NCBI RefSeq assembly: GCF_015905305.1
Contig: NZ_JADZLQ010000001.1
Span: forward strand, 954,599-1,018,598
Length of the DNA: 64,000 bases
DNA from: Pinirhizobacter soli
GTDB lineage: Bacteria; Pseudomonadota; Gammaproteobacteria; Xanthomonadales; Rhodanobacteraceae
Direction of reading: 5' to 3'
The translations under genes and the position numbers were made by a program. The notes under the pieces are model-generated. The model had not been told where the DNA came from, made no database searches, and saw only the letters and a program-made list of their open reading frames with translations. Below, piece by piece: positions 1 through 8,328 of the stretch (its first letter is position 1; each line of letters starts with the position of its first letter).

Positions 1-550
1 CACCGACGACGAAGAAGGCCTGCCAACCGAAGCGGGACAAGGTAGTGGCCACCACGGAGGGAAGGATGCCGCCCACCGCCAGGCCCATGAACATGATGAT
101 GATCAGCGTGGCACGAAGCCGACGCGGCGCGAACTCCGCATTGAGCGCCACCGTGTTGGGCAGCAGGCCGCCCAGTCCAACGCCCAGGACGAAGCGCAGC
201 AACAGCATCACGGTGAGGTTGGGCGCGAACACGGTGGCGAGGCTAAACAAGCCATACACCACGGTAGACACGATGATCGCCACGCGCCGCCCATAGCGGT
301 CGCCCACGTAACCAAGCAAGGGCCCGCCCAGGGCCATGCCCACCAGTCCCGCGCTGAACACGGGGCCAAGATCTGCAGGCGGGAAATGCCATGCGCGGAT
401 CAGTTCCGGTGCGGCATAGGACATGGCGGCAAGATCGAAGCCGTCGGCGCACTGCACCAGCAGCGACAGCACCACGATGCGGATCACCAGCGAGCCGATC
501 TTCTGGCCGTCGACCAGCTCATCAAGGGAAACGACACCCGGCATCTTCAT
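1..550 (-). CDS. MFS transporter, AAHS-like (partial, C-terminus off window)
   Basis: The first ~183 residues of a major facilitator transporter are present; the rest runs off the left edge. A short cytoplasmic N-terminus is followed by a first helix containing ADGFDLAAM. The acidic DGFD motif is typical of the aromatic acid:H+ symporter group. The loop 2-3 signature GDRYGRR is at residues 83-89, and several further hydrophobic helices follow. The ATG overlaps the TGA of the upstream amidohydrolase gene (ATGA), so the two are probably translationally coupled. It is the last visible gene of a six-gene operon and likely imports the operon's substrate, plausibly an organic or aromatic acid. The substrate is inferred from subfamily resemblance only. 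Confidence 0.88.
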   Translation of the reverse strand, partial: MKMPGVVSLDELVDGQKIGSLVIRIVVLSLLVQCADGFDLAAMSYAAPELIRAWHFPPADLGPVFSAGLVGMALGGPLLGYVGDRYGRRVAIIVSTVVYGLFSLATVFAPNLTVMLLLRFVLGVGLGGLLPNTVALNAEFAPRRLRATLIIIMFMGLAVGGILPSVVATTLSRFGWQAFFVVG

Positions 551-1575
551 GCCGTCACCGCCGTGCCTGCGGGCGCCGCCTGGTCGAGGAAATGCCAGAC
601 GTTGCCGGCGATGATCGCCTGCGTGGCCTCCGGGGGCAGCGCGGCCGCTCGCACGGCCTGCACCGGGTCATCGTCGCCCAGGCCAAAGGGATAGTCGCTA
701 CCCATCAGCACGCGATCGCTACCGTGCTTGTCCACCACCAGGCGCAGGCTATCGCCGTCGAAGGTGAGCGCATCGACGTAGATCATCCGCGCGTAATGGC
801 TTGGGCGGTGCGGCGTGTTCACGCGCATCTCCGGCCGCACCTCGTGCCCCTTGTCCACGCGGCCGAGGATCAGCGGGAAGGCACCGCCGGCGTGGGCGAA
901 ACAGATGCGCAGGCGGGGCAACCGCTCCAGCACGCCACCCACGATCAGGCGCGTCATCGCCAGCCCCGTCTCCAGCGGATTACCCACGATATTCGGCAGG
1001 TAATATGCATTGAGCCGGTCGCCGCCCACCAGCGGTTGCATCGGGTGCACGAAGACGGCCATCCCAAGGTCGTCGCACGCCTGGAAGAACGGGAACAGCG
1101 CAGGATCATCCAGGTCGCGTCCCGCCGGACAGCTGCCGATCTGCACGGCACGGATCTTCAGCACTTCGCGCAGGTGTGCAAGCTCGTCGATGGCCAGCGA
1201 CACATCCTGCAAGGGCACCGTGCCCATGCCGGCGAAACGGTCCGGACGCGAGGCCACCAGCGATGCGATGTGCTCGTTGAGGTACCGCGCCACCGCCTGT
1301 CCCGCCGCGGGCGGCGACCAGTAGCAACTGAGCATCGGGATCGGGGAAATCACCTGCAACTGCACGCCCGTGCGATCCATGTCCTGCAGCCGGCGCTCGA
1401 GCGACCAGAAGCGGCTGTCGAGCTTCATGATGGCGTTCTCGCCCATCATCAGCGCCGCCTTGCCATCCTCGTCCACTGGCTGCAGGCGAGGCCAGCGCCC
1501 GGCGCCATACTGCCCCGCCCAGTCAGGCAAGCTTCCCGGCGGCGGGATGATATGGGTGTGGAAGTCGACGTTCAT
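547..1575 (-). CDS. Amidohydrolase family protein, ACMSD-like
   Basis: 342 residues, a TIM-barrel metal-dependent hydrolase of the amidohydrolase-2 (ACMSD / gamma-resorcylate decarboxylase / LigJ-like) group. Visible metal-ligand motifs are HTH at residues 6-8, a central histidine in VFVHPMQP, FAHAGGAFP and the late aspartate in LMGSDYPFG. Members decarboxylate or hydrate carboxylic acids and rarely cleave amides. Length fits the family. The start overlaps the stop of the dienelactone hydrolase gene (ATGA), and its own stop overlaps the transporter start. The context of a CoA ligase, a dehydrogenase and an importer suggests a ring-derived or dicarboxylic acid pathway. The exact substrate cannot be read from sequence. 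Confidence 0.9.
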   Translation of the reverse strand: MNVDFHTHIIPPPGSLPDWAGQYGAGRWPRLQPVDEDGKAALMMGENAIMKLDSRFWSLERRLQDMDRTGVQLQVISPIPMLSCYWSPPAAGQAVARYLNEHIASLVASRPDRFAGMGTVPLQDVSLAIDELAHLREVLKIRAVQIGSCPAGRDLDDPALFPFFQACDDLGMAVFVHPMQPLVGGDRLNAYYLPNIVGNPLETGLAMTRLIVGGVLERLPRLRICFAHAGGAFPLILGRVDKGHEVRPEMRVNTPHRPSHYARMIYVDALTFDGDSLRLVVDKHGSDRVLMGSDYPFGLGDDDPVQAVRAAALPPEATQAIIAGNVWHFLDQAAPAGTAVTA

Positions 1576-2279
1576 CGCTGCATGTCCTGTGTGTCCGCGA
1601 CTTGTCCGGCCGCCATGTGGCTGACCAGGAAGGCAAGCGATCGCTCCCTGGCCAAAGCGGCAGCGACAGGCTCGTAGAAACGGCGGTCGTTGCAGCTGAA
1701 GCCATGCTCAGTGCCGGGGTACATGTAAATGGTCAACGCTGGCTGTGCGAGACGAATCTTCTCCACGTCCGTGAGCGGGATGTACTCATCGTGTTCGGCA
1801 AAATGCAGAAGCACCGGTGCCCGCGGCGTTTCCGTGGCATGCGCGGCAATCTGCGCACCGTAGTAACCCACGGCGCAGGCAACTCCTTGCAAGCGGGCAG
1901 CGGCAAGATAAGCCAGGGAGCCGCCCCAGCAATAACCAAGCGTTGCCACCGGTCCGTGCGCCAGCACGGCATCAATCGCCGCCTGTACATCCAGCATGGT
2001 CTGGTCCATCACCAGCCGCGCGCGCAGCTGCCTGCCCTTGTTCATGCCGGCTTCGTCGTAGCCCAGTTCCACGCCGCGTTCGACACGGTCGAAGATGGCC
2101 GGTGCGATCACGTGGTAGCCATCGCCCGCGTATTGCCTGGCCATGTCGCGGATATGCGCATTCACTCCGAAGAACTCCTGCAGCATCACCAGCGCGCCGC
2201 GTCGGGTGCCTTCGGGCGCGGCAACGAAGGCGGAGAGGTCATGGCCGTCGCTGGCGGTGATCTGGATGGTCTGGCCCAT
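1572..2279 (-). CDS. Dienelactone hydrolase family protein
   Basis: 235 residues of an alpha/beta hydrolase of the dienelactone hydrolase family. The nucleophile elbow GYCWGGS carries cysteine, as in true dienelactone hydrolases. The aspartate (HFAEHDEYIPL) and histidine (YPGTEHGFS) complete the C-D-H triad. The ATG at 2279 was chosen because GGAG stands 8 nt upstream; an in-frame ATG at 2297 lacks a Shine-Dalgarno sequence but would share its A with the TGA of the preceding gene. Cytoplasmic; canonical members open 4-carboxymethylenebutenolide in chloroaromatic or protocatechuate-type routes. Here the substrate is unknown. Confidence 0.9.
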   Translation of the reverse strand: MGQTIQITASDGHDLSAFVAAPEGTRRGALVMLQEFFGVNAHIRDMARQYAGDGYHVIAPAIFDRVERGVELGYDEAGMNKGRQLRARLVMDQTMLDVQAAIDAVLAHGPVATLGYCWGGSLAYLAAARLQGVACAVGYYGAQIAAHATETPRAPVLLHFAEHDEYIPLTDVEKIRLAQPALTIYMYPGTEHGFSCNDRRFYEPVAAALARERSLAFLVSHMAAGQVADTQDMQR

Positions 2280-2296
2280 GGGCGTGACTCCGTGCA

Positions 2297-3502
2297 TCAG
2301 GAAAAAGAAAGTCCGGAGATCCCGGCGCGCTCGTCCCAGCCGCCGGTCACGCGCTTGCCGATGAGATCGCGCAGGGTTTCCGAAGTGCCGCCGCCGAGCG
2401 TGCCATAACGCGCGCCGCGATAGAGCCGGGACACCACGCTGTCGTCGGTAAAACCGAAGCCGCCGTGGATCTGCACCGCTTCGCTGGTGACATCCAGCGA
2501 CATCTCGTTGCAGCGGATCTTGGCCGTGGCGGCCAGCAGCGGATCGGGGAACGGGTCGGCCGACAGGCAGGCACGATAGAGCAGGCCGCGCGCGGCTTCG
2601 ATGGCGATGTACATGTCGGCCAGCTTCCAGCGCATGCCCTGGAATTCACCGATGTGGCGACCGAACGCGCGACGCTTGCCGGCATAGGCTACGGCTTCGT
2701 CGAAGGCGCCTTCGGCCAGGCCTAGCGAAATGCTTGGGTTCAGGCACCTTTGCGTGTTGAATGCCGACAGCAACGACTTCAGGCCCGATTGCCTCACCAC
2801 CAGTTGGTCGAGCGGAATCTCGCAATCGGTGAAAGTCACTTCGTGCAGGTTCTCGCCACCCAGCGTATGCACCCGGGACGTGAGTTCAAGCCCAGGCGTG
2901 CCCTGCTCCACCAGCGCGCAACCGATGCCATCGAGCCCCGGCTCGCCATTGACCCGGGTGAACACCACGAACAGCCCGGCTTCCTCGGCGCGGCTGATCA
3001 GCGACTTGGTGCCGTTGATGATCACCTTGTCGCCGCGGATGTCGGCATTGGTGGTGTAGGCGGCAACGTCGGTGCCGGCGTGGGGTTCGGTGAGGCAGAT
3101 GGACAGCACGCAGTCGCAGGTACACACGGCCGGAAGATATTGCTGCTTGATGCGTTCGGGGGCGAAGGCCGAGATCACCCTCGCCTGCGTGCCCACTTCG
3201 CCCAGCACCGCCATCGCGGTGATGTAGCAGCCCTTGGCGATTTCCTCCAGCACCAGGGCGGTGTCGAACACGGGCAGTTCCGAGCCACCGTACTGCTTGG
3301 CCACCGCCATGCCCAGCACGCCGATGCCGGCGAGCTTGCGCATGTTCTCCCAGGGAAAGGAACCGTCGAGCAGCTCTTTTCCCCGTCCCTTGAATTCGCC
3401 CTGCACCAATTCGCGTACCTGGTCGATGCGATGGCGCTGTTCGCGGCTGAGCGCGATGCCTGGCGAAGCCACCAGGCGTGCTTGTGCGATATCAGACGTC
3501 AC
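2297..3502 (-). CDS. Acyl-CoA dehydrogenase family protein, divergent active site
   Basis: 401 residues with the usual fold: alpha-helical N-domain, beta-domain motif LTEPHAGTD and C-terminal FAD/helical domain (RRAFGRHIGEFQGMRWKLADMY, QIHGGFGF). The GTG at 3502 was chosen: GGAG lies ~9 nt upstream and it overlaps the ligase alpha stop by 11 bp; a longer frame to 3622 has no family-like residues. The catalytic glutamate seen in MCAD/SCAD (YEGTSE) is glycine here (GGGTSE). The alternative isovaleryl-CoA dehydrogenase position appears to be glutamine (NTQRC). The enzyme may use another base or perform a different reaction on the CoA ester made by its neighbours. Confidence 0.88.
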   Translation of the reverse strand: MTSDIAQARLVASPGIALSREQRHRIDQVRELVQGEFKGRGKELLDGSFPWENMRKLAGIGVLGMAVAKQYGGSELPVFDTALVLEEIAKGCYITAMAVLGEVGTQARVISAFAPERIKQQYLPAVCTCDCVLSICLTEPHAGTDVAAYTTNADIRGDKVIINGTKSLISRAEEAGLFVVFTRVNGEPGLDGIGCALVEQGTPGLELTSRVHTLGGENLHEVTFTDCEIPLDQLVVRQSGLKSLLSAFNTQRCLNPSISLGLAEGAFDEAVAYAGKRRAFGRHIGEFQGMRWKLADMYIAIEAARGLLYRACLSADPFPDPLLAATAKIRCNEMSLDVTSEAVQIHGGFGFTDDSVVSRLYRGARYGTLGGGTSETLRDLIGKRVTGGWDERAGISGLSFS

Positions 3503-4367
3503 TGGCAACCACTCCGTCGACAAGTGCCTGGATACTGGTAAACACCTCGGCACCCACGTCGCGAAGCGCGCGGGTCTTGGTGGCCATGCTGCCGGTGCCG
3601 CCGTGGACCATCGCGCCGGCATGGCCCATGGTCACGCCTTCAGGCGCCGAAGCGCCGGCCAGCAACACGAATACCGGTTTGGTAAAACACGAACGCGCCA
3701 TGGCCTGGGCCAGTTCCTCTTCCTCGTCGCCGCCGATCTCACCCAGCACCAGCACAGCTCGCGTATCGGCGTCATCGTGGAAGAACGGCAGCAGTTCGGC
3801 GAAGCGCATGCCCTTGGCCGCATCACCGCCCACGCCTACCCAGGCCGACTGGCCGATGCCGCGGCGGGCGAGCCGGTGGCATACCTCGTAGGACAACGTG
3901 CCGCTCTTGGACATCACGCCAAGGGACCCTGGAAGCAACGACACATCAGGGATGAAACCGAGTTTCATGCGCCCCGGTATGGCAATACCGGGCGTGCTGG
4001 GACCCACCCAGTGGGCGCCGTGCTCCCGCACCTTCGCCACCGCCACCAGTGCATCGCGCACGGGCATGCCTTCGGAGGGGGAGACGATAAGCCTGATGCC
4101 CGCATCCAGGGCCTGGGTCACCGCACCGAGCACGTCCATCGGCGGCACCAGGGTGATGCTGGCGGTGGCGCCCGTGGCTTGCACGGCCTGGGCGCAGTCG
4201 TCGAACAGCGGTATGCCGATGTCCTCGCGGCGACCGCTGACACCGGCGGTGCCCGCAACCACCTGCGTGCCGTAATCCTTCATAAGCCGCGCGTGGCGGG
4301 AACCCATCCTGCCGGTAGCGCCCTGCACCACCACCTTCATCGCAGGGTCCAGATGAAAAGCGTTCAT
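3492..4367 (-). CDS. Succinyl-CoA ligase alpha-subunit-like protein (SucD paralog)
   Basis: 291 residues, the CoA-binding and phosphohistidine subunit of an NDP/ADP-forming two-subunit acyl-CoA ligase. The nucleotide-fold start VVVQGATGRMGSRHA and the conserved GHAGAMVHG around the phosphorylated histidine are intact. The ATG overlaps the beta-subunit stop (ATGA), as expected for a co-translated heterodimer. The overlap pattern and the neighbouring dehydrogenase, hydrolase and importer argue for a dedicated catabolic ligase rather than the TCA-cycle sucD. A malate-CoA or other dicarboxylate-CoA ligase is plausible. Confidence 0.88.
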   Translation of the reverse strand: MNAFHLDPAMKVVVQGATGRMGSRHARLMKDYGTQVVAGTAGVSGRREDIGIPLFDDCAQAVQATGATASITLVPPMDVLGAVTQALDAGIRLIVSPSEGMPVRDALVAVAKVREHGAHWVGPSTPGIAIPGRMKLGFIPDVSLLPGSLGVMSKSGTLSYEVCHRLARRGIGQSAWVGVGGDAAKGMRFAELLPFFHDDADTRAVLVLGEIGGDEEEELAQAMARSCFTKPVFVLLAGASAPEGVTMGHAGAMVHGGTGSMATKTRALRDVGAEVFTSIQALVDGVVASDV

Positions 4368-5527
4368 ACGGCCACCCCTGCGCGTTCGATGGCACGTTGC
4401 AGCGCACGGTCGAGGTCGTGCTCCACTTCGATCGGACGGCCGGACGCCTCGATCCGCGCGCGCGCCGCCTCGAAGTTGTTGCCGATCAGGCGTGCGACCA
4501 CGGGCACCTTCAGTGCAGGTACCGCGTCCAGCGCTTCCAGCAGCAGGCGGGCAAATTCATCCAGATCGGTGATGCCCGCGAAGACATTCACCAGCACCAC
4601 CGCAAGCTCGCGGCCCAAGGTGAACTGCCGAAGTACCTGCACCAGGCGCTCGGGGCTACCGCGCAGCTGGCCAGTGCGAACGTCGCAGAAATTGAACGGA
4701 CGCCGCTCCGCCTGGAGCATCTCGTCGATCAGCATCATCGACAGACCGGCGCCGGTGGTCAGCAAGCCGACCTGGCCACGCGGATCGATGCACACATAGT
4801 CGAAATCGTGGTCAAGCTTGAAGAGAGGTTCGCGGTAGGCATCCGCGCGAGCGCGCAGCACTGCCTCCACCGCCGGCTGCCGGGGCAACGCGTTGTCGTC
4901 AACGATCAGCTTCATGTCGCCGGCGATCCAGCGGCCATCGGCCGTCACGAACAAGGGGTTTACTTCCAGCAATGTGGCATCGAGTGCCAGGAACATGCCA
5001 GCCAGCGCTTCGAAGGCCTCCAACAGGATGTCATGAAGCTCCGCCGGCTCGCCGTCCACCAGGCTGCATGCCGCTGCGCCGAGCGAAAGCGCGTCCGGCG
5101 CGGCCAGTGCGTAGCGCACCTGGTCGGCATGTTCCTCGATGTCCACGCCACCTGCCGTGGCCAACATCAAGCGCACCGCGCGTGCCGAGGCATCCACCAT
5201 CAACGCCAGGTAGATCTCGTGGATAAAGTCGATCCGCTCTTCCACGCGGAAGCCGGAAACCGAGCGTCCCTTGATCACGTCCCCAGCATGGCCCGTAACA
5301 AAATCTGCCACATCCGCCGGCGTAGCCGCGAAACCCACGCCACCAGCCTTGCCCCGCCCGCCCACCGGCACCTGCGCCTTGACCACCCAGGGCCCACTGC
5401 CCACCAGTTCGATCGGACCGGAGCGATCGATCGCAACAAAGCGCCCTTCCGGCACCGGTATGCCCCGACCCTGAGCAAGTTCCTTCGCATCGTGTTCAAG
5501 CAACAGCACCGTCGGTCCATCCTTCAT
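4364..5527 (-). CDS. Succinyl-CoA ligase beta-subunit-like protein, ATP-grasp (SucC paralog)
   Basis: 387 residues, the ATP-grasp nucleotide-binding and carboxylate-binding subunit of the CoA ligase. Early lysine/glycine motif VVKAQVPVGGRGKAGG and the acid-binding LEVNPLFV are present. The ATG at 5527 (MKDGPTVLLLEHDAK) was chosen because GGAAACGC precedes it and the family N-terminus begins there; an upstream in-frame ATG at 5587 adds unrelated residues. It is the first gene of the six-gene operon. The promoter should lie between 5528 and the repeat at 5658; no clear consensus pair was found. Substrate specificity is not determinable by eye. Confidence 0.88.
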   Translation of the reverse strand: MKDGPTVLLLEHDAKELAQGRGIPVPEGRFVAIDRSGPIELVGSGPWVVKAQVPVGGRGKAGGVGFAATPADVADFVTGHAGDVIKGRSVSGFRVEERIDFIHEIYLALMVDASARAVRLMLATAGGVDIEEHADQVRYALAAPDALSLGAAACSLVDGEPAELHDILLEAFEALAGMFLALDATLLEVNPLFVTADGRWIAGDMKLIVDDNALPRQPAVEAVLRARADAYREPLFKLDHDFDYVCIDPRGQVGLLTTGAGLSMMLIDEMLQAERRPFNFCDVRTGQLRGSPERLVQVLRQFTLGRELAVVLVNVFAGITDLDEFARLLLEALDAVPALKVPVVARLIGNNFEAARARIEASGRPIEVEHDLDRALQRAIERAGVAV

Positions 5528-5657
5528 GCGTTTCCGGCAAATCTCACCGTGGCAACGAAGGTAGGCAATCCCACGACATTTGCCCACGGACGATTTGACA
5601 TCGCCTCATGAGGAAACTTCATGAGGCCGTTGCGCATCGGCGCTCGGACGCGTCGCA

Positions 5658-5891
5658 GGAGCCGGGGGCCGTTGCCCTCGTCGCTCCGGTTACACCGGCG
5701 CTTGGGGGAAGAGGCCGCTACGCGGCTTTTTCTTATGGCTGCGCCCCGGCGCGCCCGCGCTGCGGGCGGGGGTTTTCGAGGCGGCCGTTGGCCTTCGCGA
5801 AAACGGCCGGCCGGGCCGGCCCCCTTCGGGCCTGTTCCGCCCGCACCGCTCGGTTCCACAAGTCGCTGACGAGGGCAACGGCCCCCGGCTC
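5658..5891 (+). repeat. Inverted-repeat-bounded non-coding element, copy A (234 bp)
   Basis: The first 24 bases (5658-5681) and the last 24 (5868-5891) are perfect inverted complements. A weaker outer match (CTCGGACG plus flank) continues on both sides. The interior matches copy B at 45220-45453 in opposite orientation over the full 234 bp with roughly nine in ten positions identical by eye. Frames inside are open on both strands but shift between copies, so it is not a gene. It fills most of the gap between an acyl-CoA dehydrogenase stop (6054) and the CoA-ligase operon start (5527). The rest of that gap holds nothing recognisable. Confidence 0.9.
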
Positions 5892-6053
5892 TAGACACGT
5901 CCGAGGCACGCTGACGGGAAAGCTGTGCGGCGGTGGGCGTGATGCGAACCGCACGTGCAGACCGTCAGGCGCCACGCGGCAGTGGCCTTATGTGCCTCCC
6001 CCGCGAACCTCACCGTTCGGGCGTGGCGGGGCGAGCGAGACCCTCGACTTGCC

Positions 6054-7217
6054 TCAGCGCAACCCGGTCTCGTTGCGAGCGATGATCAGGCGCTGGATTT
6101 CGCTGGTGCCTTCGTAGATCTCGGTGATCTTGGCATCGCGGAAGTAGCGTTCCAGGGGCATTTCGCGGGAGTAGCCCATGCCGCCGTGGATTTGGACGGC
6201 TTGGTGGGCGATGAACATTGCTGTTTCCGATGCCACGAGTTTGGCCATGGCTGCTTCGTTGTTGAAGCGCCCGCCTTCGACCTTTTCCGATTGCGTCTTG
6301 GCCCAGGCTGCGCGCATGGTCAACAGCATGGCGGCATCCAGGCGGCATTTCATGTCGGCAATCTTTGCCTGTGTCATCTGGAAGCTGCCGATCGGCTGGC
6401 CGAAGGCCTTGCGCTCCTTTACCCAGGTGATGGTGGCTTCGTATGCCGCGCGGGCGATGCCCACCGCCTGCGAAGCGATGCCGATGCGGCCGGCGTCCAG
6501 CACGCCCATGGCGATGGAGAAGCCCTTGCCCTCGGCGCCGAGCATGTTTTCCTTCGGGCACACGTAATCGTTGAATTCGATCTCGCAGGTGGCCGAGGCG
6601 CGGATGCCGAGCTTGGGTTCGGTCTTGCCGGCGTGGAAGCCCGGGATCTTGGTGTCGATGATGAAGGCTGAGATGCCCTTGGCGCCGATCCCCGGCTGGG
6701 TGACGGCGAACAGCACGATATAGCGGGCCACGGGGCCGGAGGTGATCCAGCTCTTCTTGCCGTTGATCACCCAGTCGCCGTCGGTGTTCTTCACCGCGCG
6801 GGTGTGCATGTTCGATGCATCGGACCCTGACTGTGGTTCGGTGAGCGCGTAGGCGCCGATTTCCTCGCCCGAGGCGATGGCGCGCACGTATTTCTGCTTC
6901 TGCTCTTCCGTGCCGTTCTTCAGGATGCCGTTGCAGAACAGCGAATTGTTTACCGACATGATGGTGGCGTGGGCGGCATCGGCGGCCGAGACCTCGATCA
7001 CTGCCAGTGCATAGGCCGTGGTATCCATGCCGGCGCCGCCGTATTCCTCGGGCACCTCGATACCCATCAGGCCCAGCTGGCCCATCTCCTGGATGTTGGC
7101 CAGGGGGAATTCCCCCTTCGCATCAAATTCGGCGGCCACGGGGGCGATGCGCTTCTGCGCGAAATCGCGCGCAACCGCCTGGATCGACAGCTGGTCGTCG
7201 GTGAAACGGAAATCCAT
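6054..7217 (-). CDS. Acyl-CoA dehydrogenase (short/branched-chain type)
   Basis: 387 residues, a canonical FAD acyl-CoA dehydrogenase that introduces the alpha-beta double bond in fatty or branched acyl-CoA and passes electrons to ETF. Motifs: YALTEPQSGSDAS, WITSGPVARY, ERKAFGQPIGSFQ, QIHGGMGYSREMPLERYFRD, and EIYEGTSEIQRL with the catalytic glutamate. The ATG at 7217 has AGGAGAG a few bases upstream; the frame stays open much further but without homology. Monocistronic and divergent from the ArsR fusion gene. It differs from the atypical dehydrogenase at 2297-3502 in having the normal base. Confidence 0.95.
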   Translation of the reverse strand: MDFRFTDDQLSIQAVARDFAQKRIAPVAAEFDAKGEFPLANIQEMGQLGLMGIEVPEEYGGAGMDTTAYALAVIEVSAADAAHATIMSVNNSLFCNGILKNGTEEQKQKYVRAIASGEEIGAYALTEPQSGSDASNMHTRAVKNTDGDWVINGKKSWITSGPVARYIVLFAVTQPGIGAKGISAFIIDTKIPGFHAGKTEPKLGIRASATCEIEFNDYVCPKENMLGAEGKGFSIAMGVLDAGRIGIASQAVGIARAAYEATITWVKERKAFGQPIGSFQMTQAKIADMKCRLDAAMLLTMRAAWAKTQSEKVEGGRFNNEAAMAKLVASETAMFIAHQAVQIHGGMGYSREMPLERYFRDAKITEIYEGTSEIQRLIIARNETGLR

Positions 7218-7363
7218 GGAACTCTCCTGCCTCTTAGCGTTAAGCCGGGGCGACACAATCCCCGCGCAGCCGCCTATTCTAACGGTCGTTCCAATCCCGG
7301 GCGCGGTGCAGCGCAACAATGCGCCTTGACGCGGGGGCGGGTGGGGCCTAGCCTTTACCATCT

Positions 7364-7379
7364 TTATATCGCGATGAAA
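7364..7379. promoter_or_regulatory. Candidate operator dyad upstream of ArsR-methyltransferase gene
   Basis: An ATCGCGAT palindrome (7368-7375) with flanking TT and AA in dyad positions lies just before the start codon and overlaps the ribosome-binding region. A TTGACG (7326-7331) upstream could be a -35 element, with only a weak TAGCCT 17 bp later. ArsR-family proteins bind short dyads, and the SahR group controls methionine-cycle genes, so autoregulation is plausible. Inference only. Confidence 0.35.
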
Positions 7380-7388
7380 GGATAGGCC

Positions 7389-8318
7389 TTGGATCTCGCC
7401 ACCGCCTCCGGGGTGCTGCGCCTGCTTGCCGACGCTACCCGCGTCCGCCTGCTGGCCCTGCTCGAGCGCGAGGAACTGACCGTGGCCGAACTCGCCGCCA
7501 TCCTGCACCTGGCCCAGCCCCGCGTGTCCACGCACCTGGCCAAGCTCAAGGAAGCCGGGCTCGTCCGTGACCGTCGGGCTGGCGTATCCGCTTACTACCG
7601 AGCCAACGCGGAGTTCGATCCGCGCATGCACGGCCTGATCGCCGCCCTGCGCGAAAGCATCGACGACGCCATGTTGCGTGCCGACGCCGCCCGCCTGCCC
7701 ACGGTGCTGGCCCAGCGAGCCGGGGAAGCCGGGTGGGCCGATACTGTGGCCGGCGACATGGAGCGGCATTACTCCCCCGGTCGCACCTGGGAAACGCTCG
7801 CCCGCGCCCTGCTGCAGTTGCTCGAAACCGGCGACGTGCTGGACATCGCCTCCGGCGACGGCGTGACCGCCGAGTTGCTGGCACCGCATGCGCACTCGGT
7901 GACCTGCGTGGATTCGAGCCTGCGCGTGGTGGAAGCCGCCCGCCAACGCCTGGCGCCCTTCGCCAATGTCCAGGTGATGCAGGGCGACATGCATGCGCTG
8001 GATATCGCCGACGGCAGCTTCGATTTGGTTTTGCTGCTGCACGCCCTCACCTACAGCACGCAGCCACAGAAGGTCTTCGCCGAGACCGCCCGCGTGCTGC
8101 GCCCCGGCGGCCGCGTACTGGCCGCCACGCTCGGCCAGCACGACCATCCGGCGGCCGTAGAGCCTTTCGACCACCGCAACCTCGGCTTCAGCACCGAAGC
8201 GCTCGAGCAGATGGCCGTGGATGCAGGGCTGTCGGTGGTCAGCGCCACCAGCATCAGCCGCGAACGCCGCACGCCCCATTTCGAGGTGTTGAGCCTCGTT
8301 GCACGCAAACCCGCTTGA
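7389..8318 (+). CDS. ArsR-family regulator fused to SAM-dependent methyltransferase
   Basis: 309 residues. Residues 1-90 form an ArsR winged helix ([25 protein letters not shown] is the recognition region). From about residue 140 a class I methyltransferase follows with motif [10 protein letters not shown] (~150), an acidic VTCVDSS loop, and [12 protein letters not shown]. The start is TTG at 7389 with AAAGGA about 8 nt upstream; no better ATG exists. It lies 10 bp ahead of metH, so it is cotranscribed and probably senses SAM/SAH or homocysteine status for the methyl cycle. No metal-binding cysteine pair is seen in the HTH. The regulatory role is inferred from position and family. Confidence 0.9.
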   Translation: MDLATASGVLRLLADATRVRLLALLEREELTVAELAAILHLAQPRVSTHLAKLKEAGLVRDRRAGVSAYYRANAEFDPRMHGLIAALRESIDDAMLRADAARLPTVLAQRAGEAGWADTVAGDMERHYSPGRTWETLARALLQLLETGDVLDIASGDGVTAELLAPHAHSVTCVDSSLRVVEAARQRLAPFANVQVMQGDMHALDIADGSFDLVLLLHALTYSTQPQKVFAETARVLRPGGRVLAATLGQHDHPAAVEPFDHRNLGFSTEALEQMAVDAGLSVVSATSISRERRTPHFEVLSLVARKPA

Positions 8319-8328
8319 GGATGTACCC

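Noticed and set aside
391..1677. Long open frame on the plus strand opposite the amidohydrolase
   Set aside because: Arg/His-rich composition with no family features; the minus strand carries clear metal-binding motifs in the same place. A high-GC shadow.
5690..5898. Open frames inside the inverted-repeat element
   Set aside because: Frames are open on both strands, shift between the two copies, and are Arg/Pro/Ala-rich. The conserved signal is in the paired ends, not in any protein.
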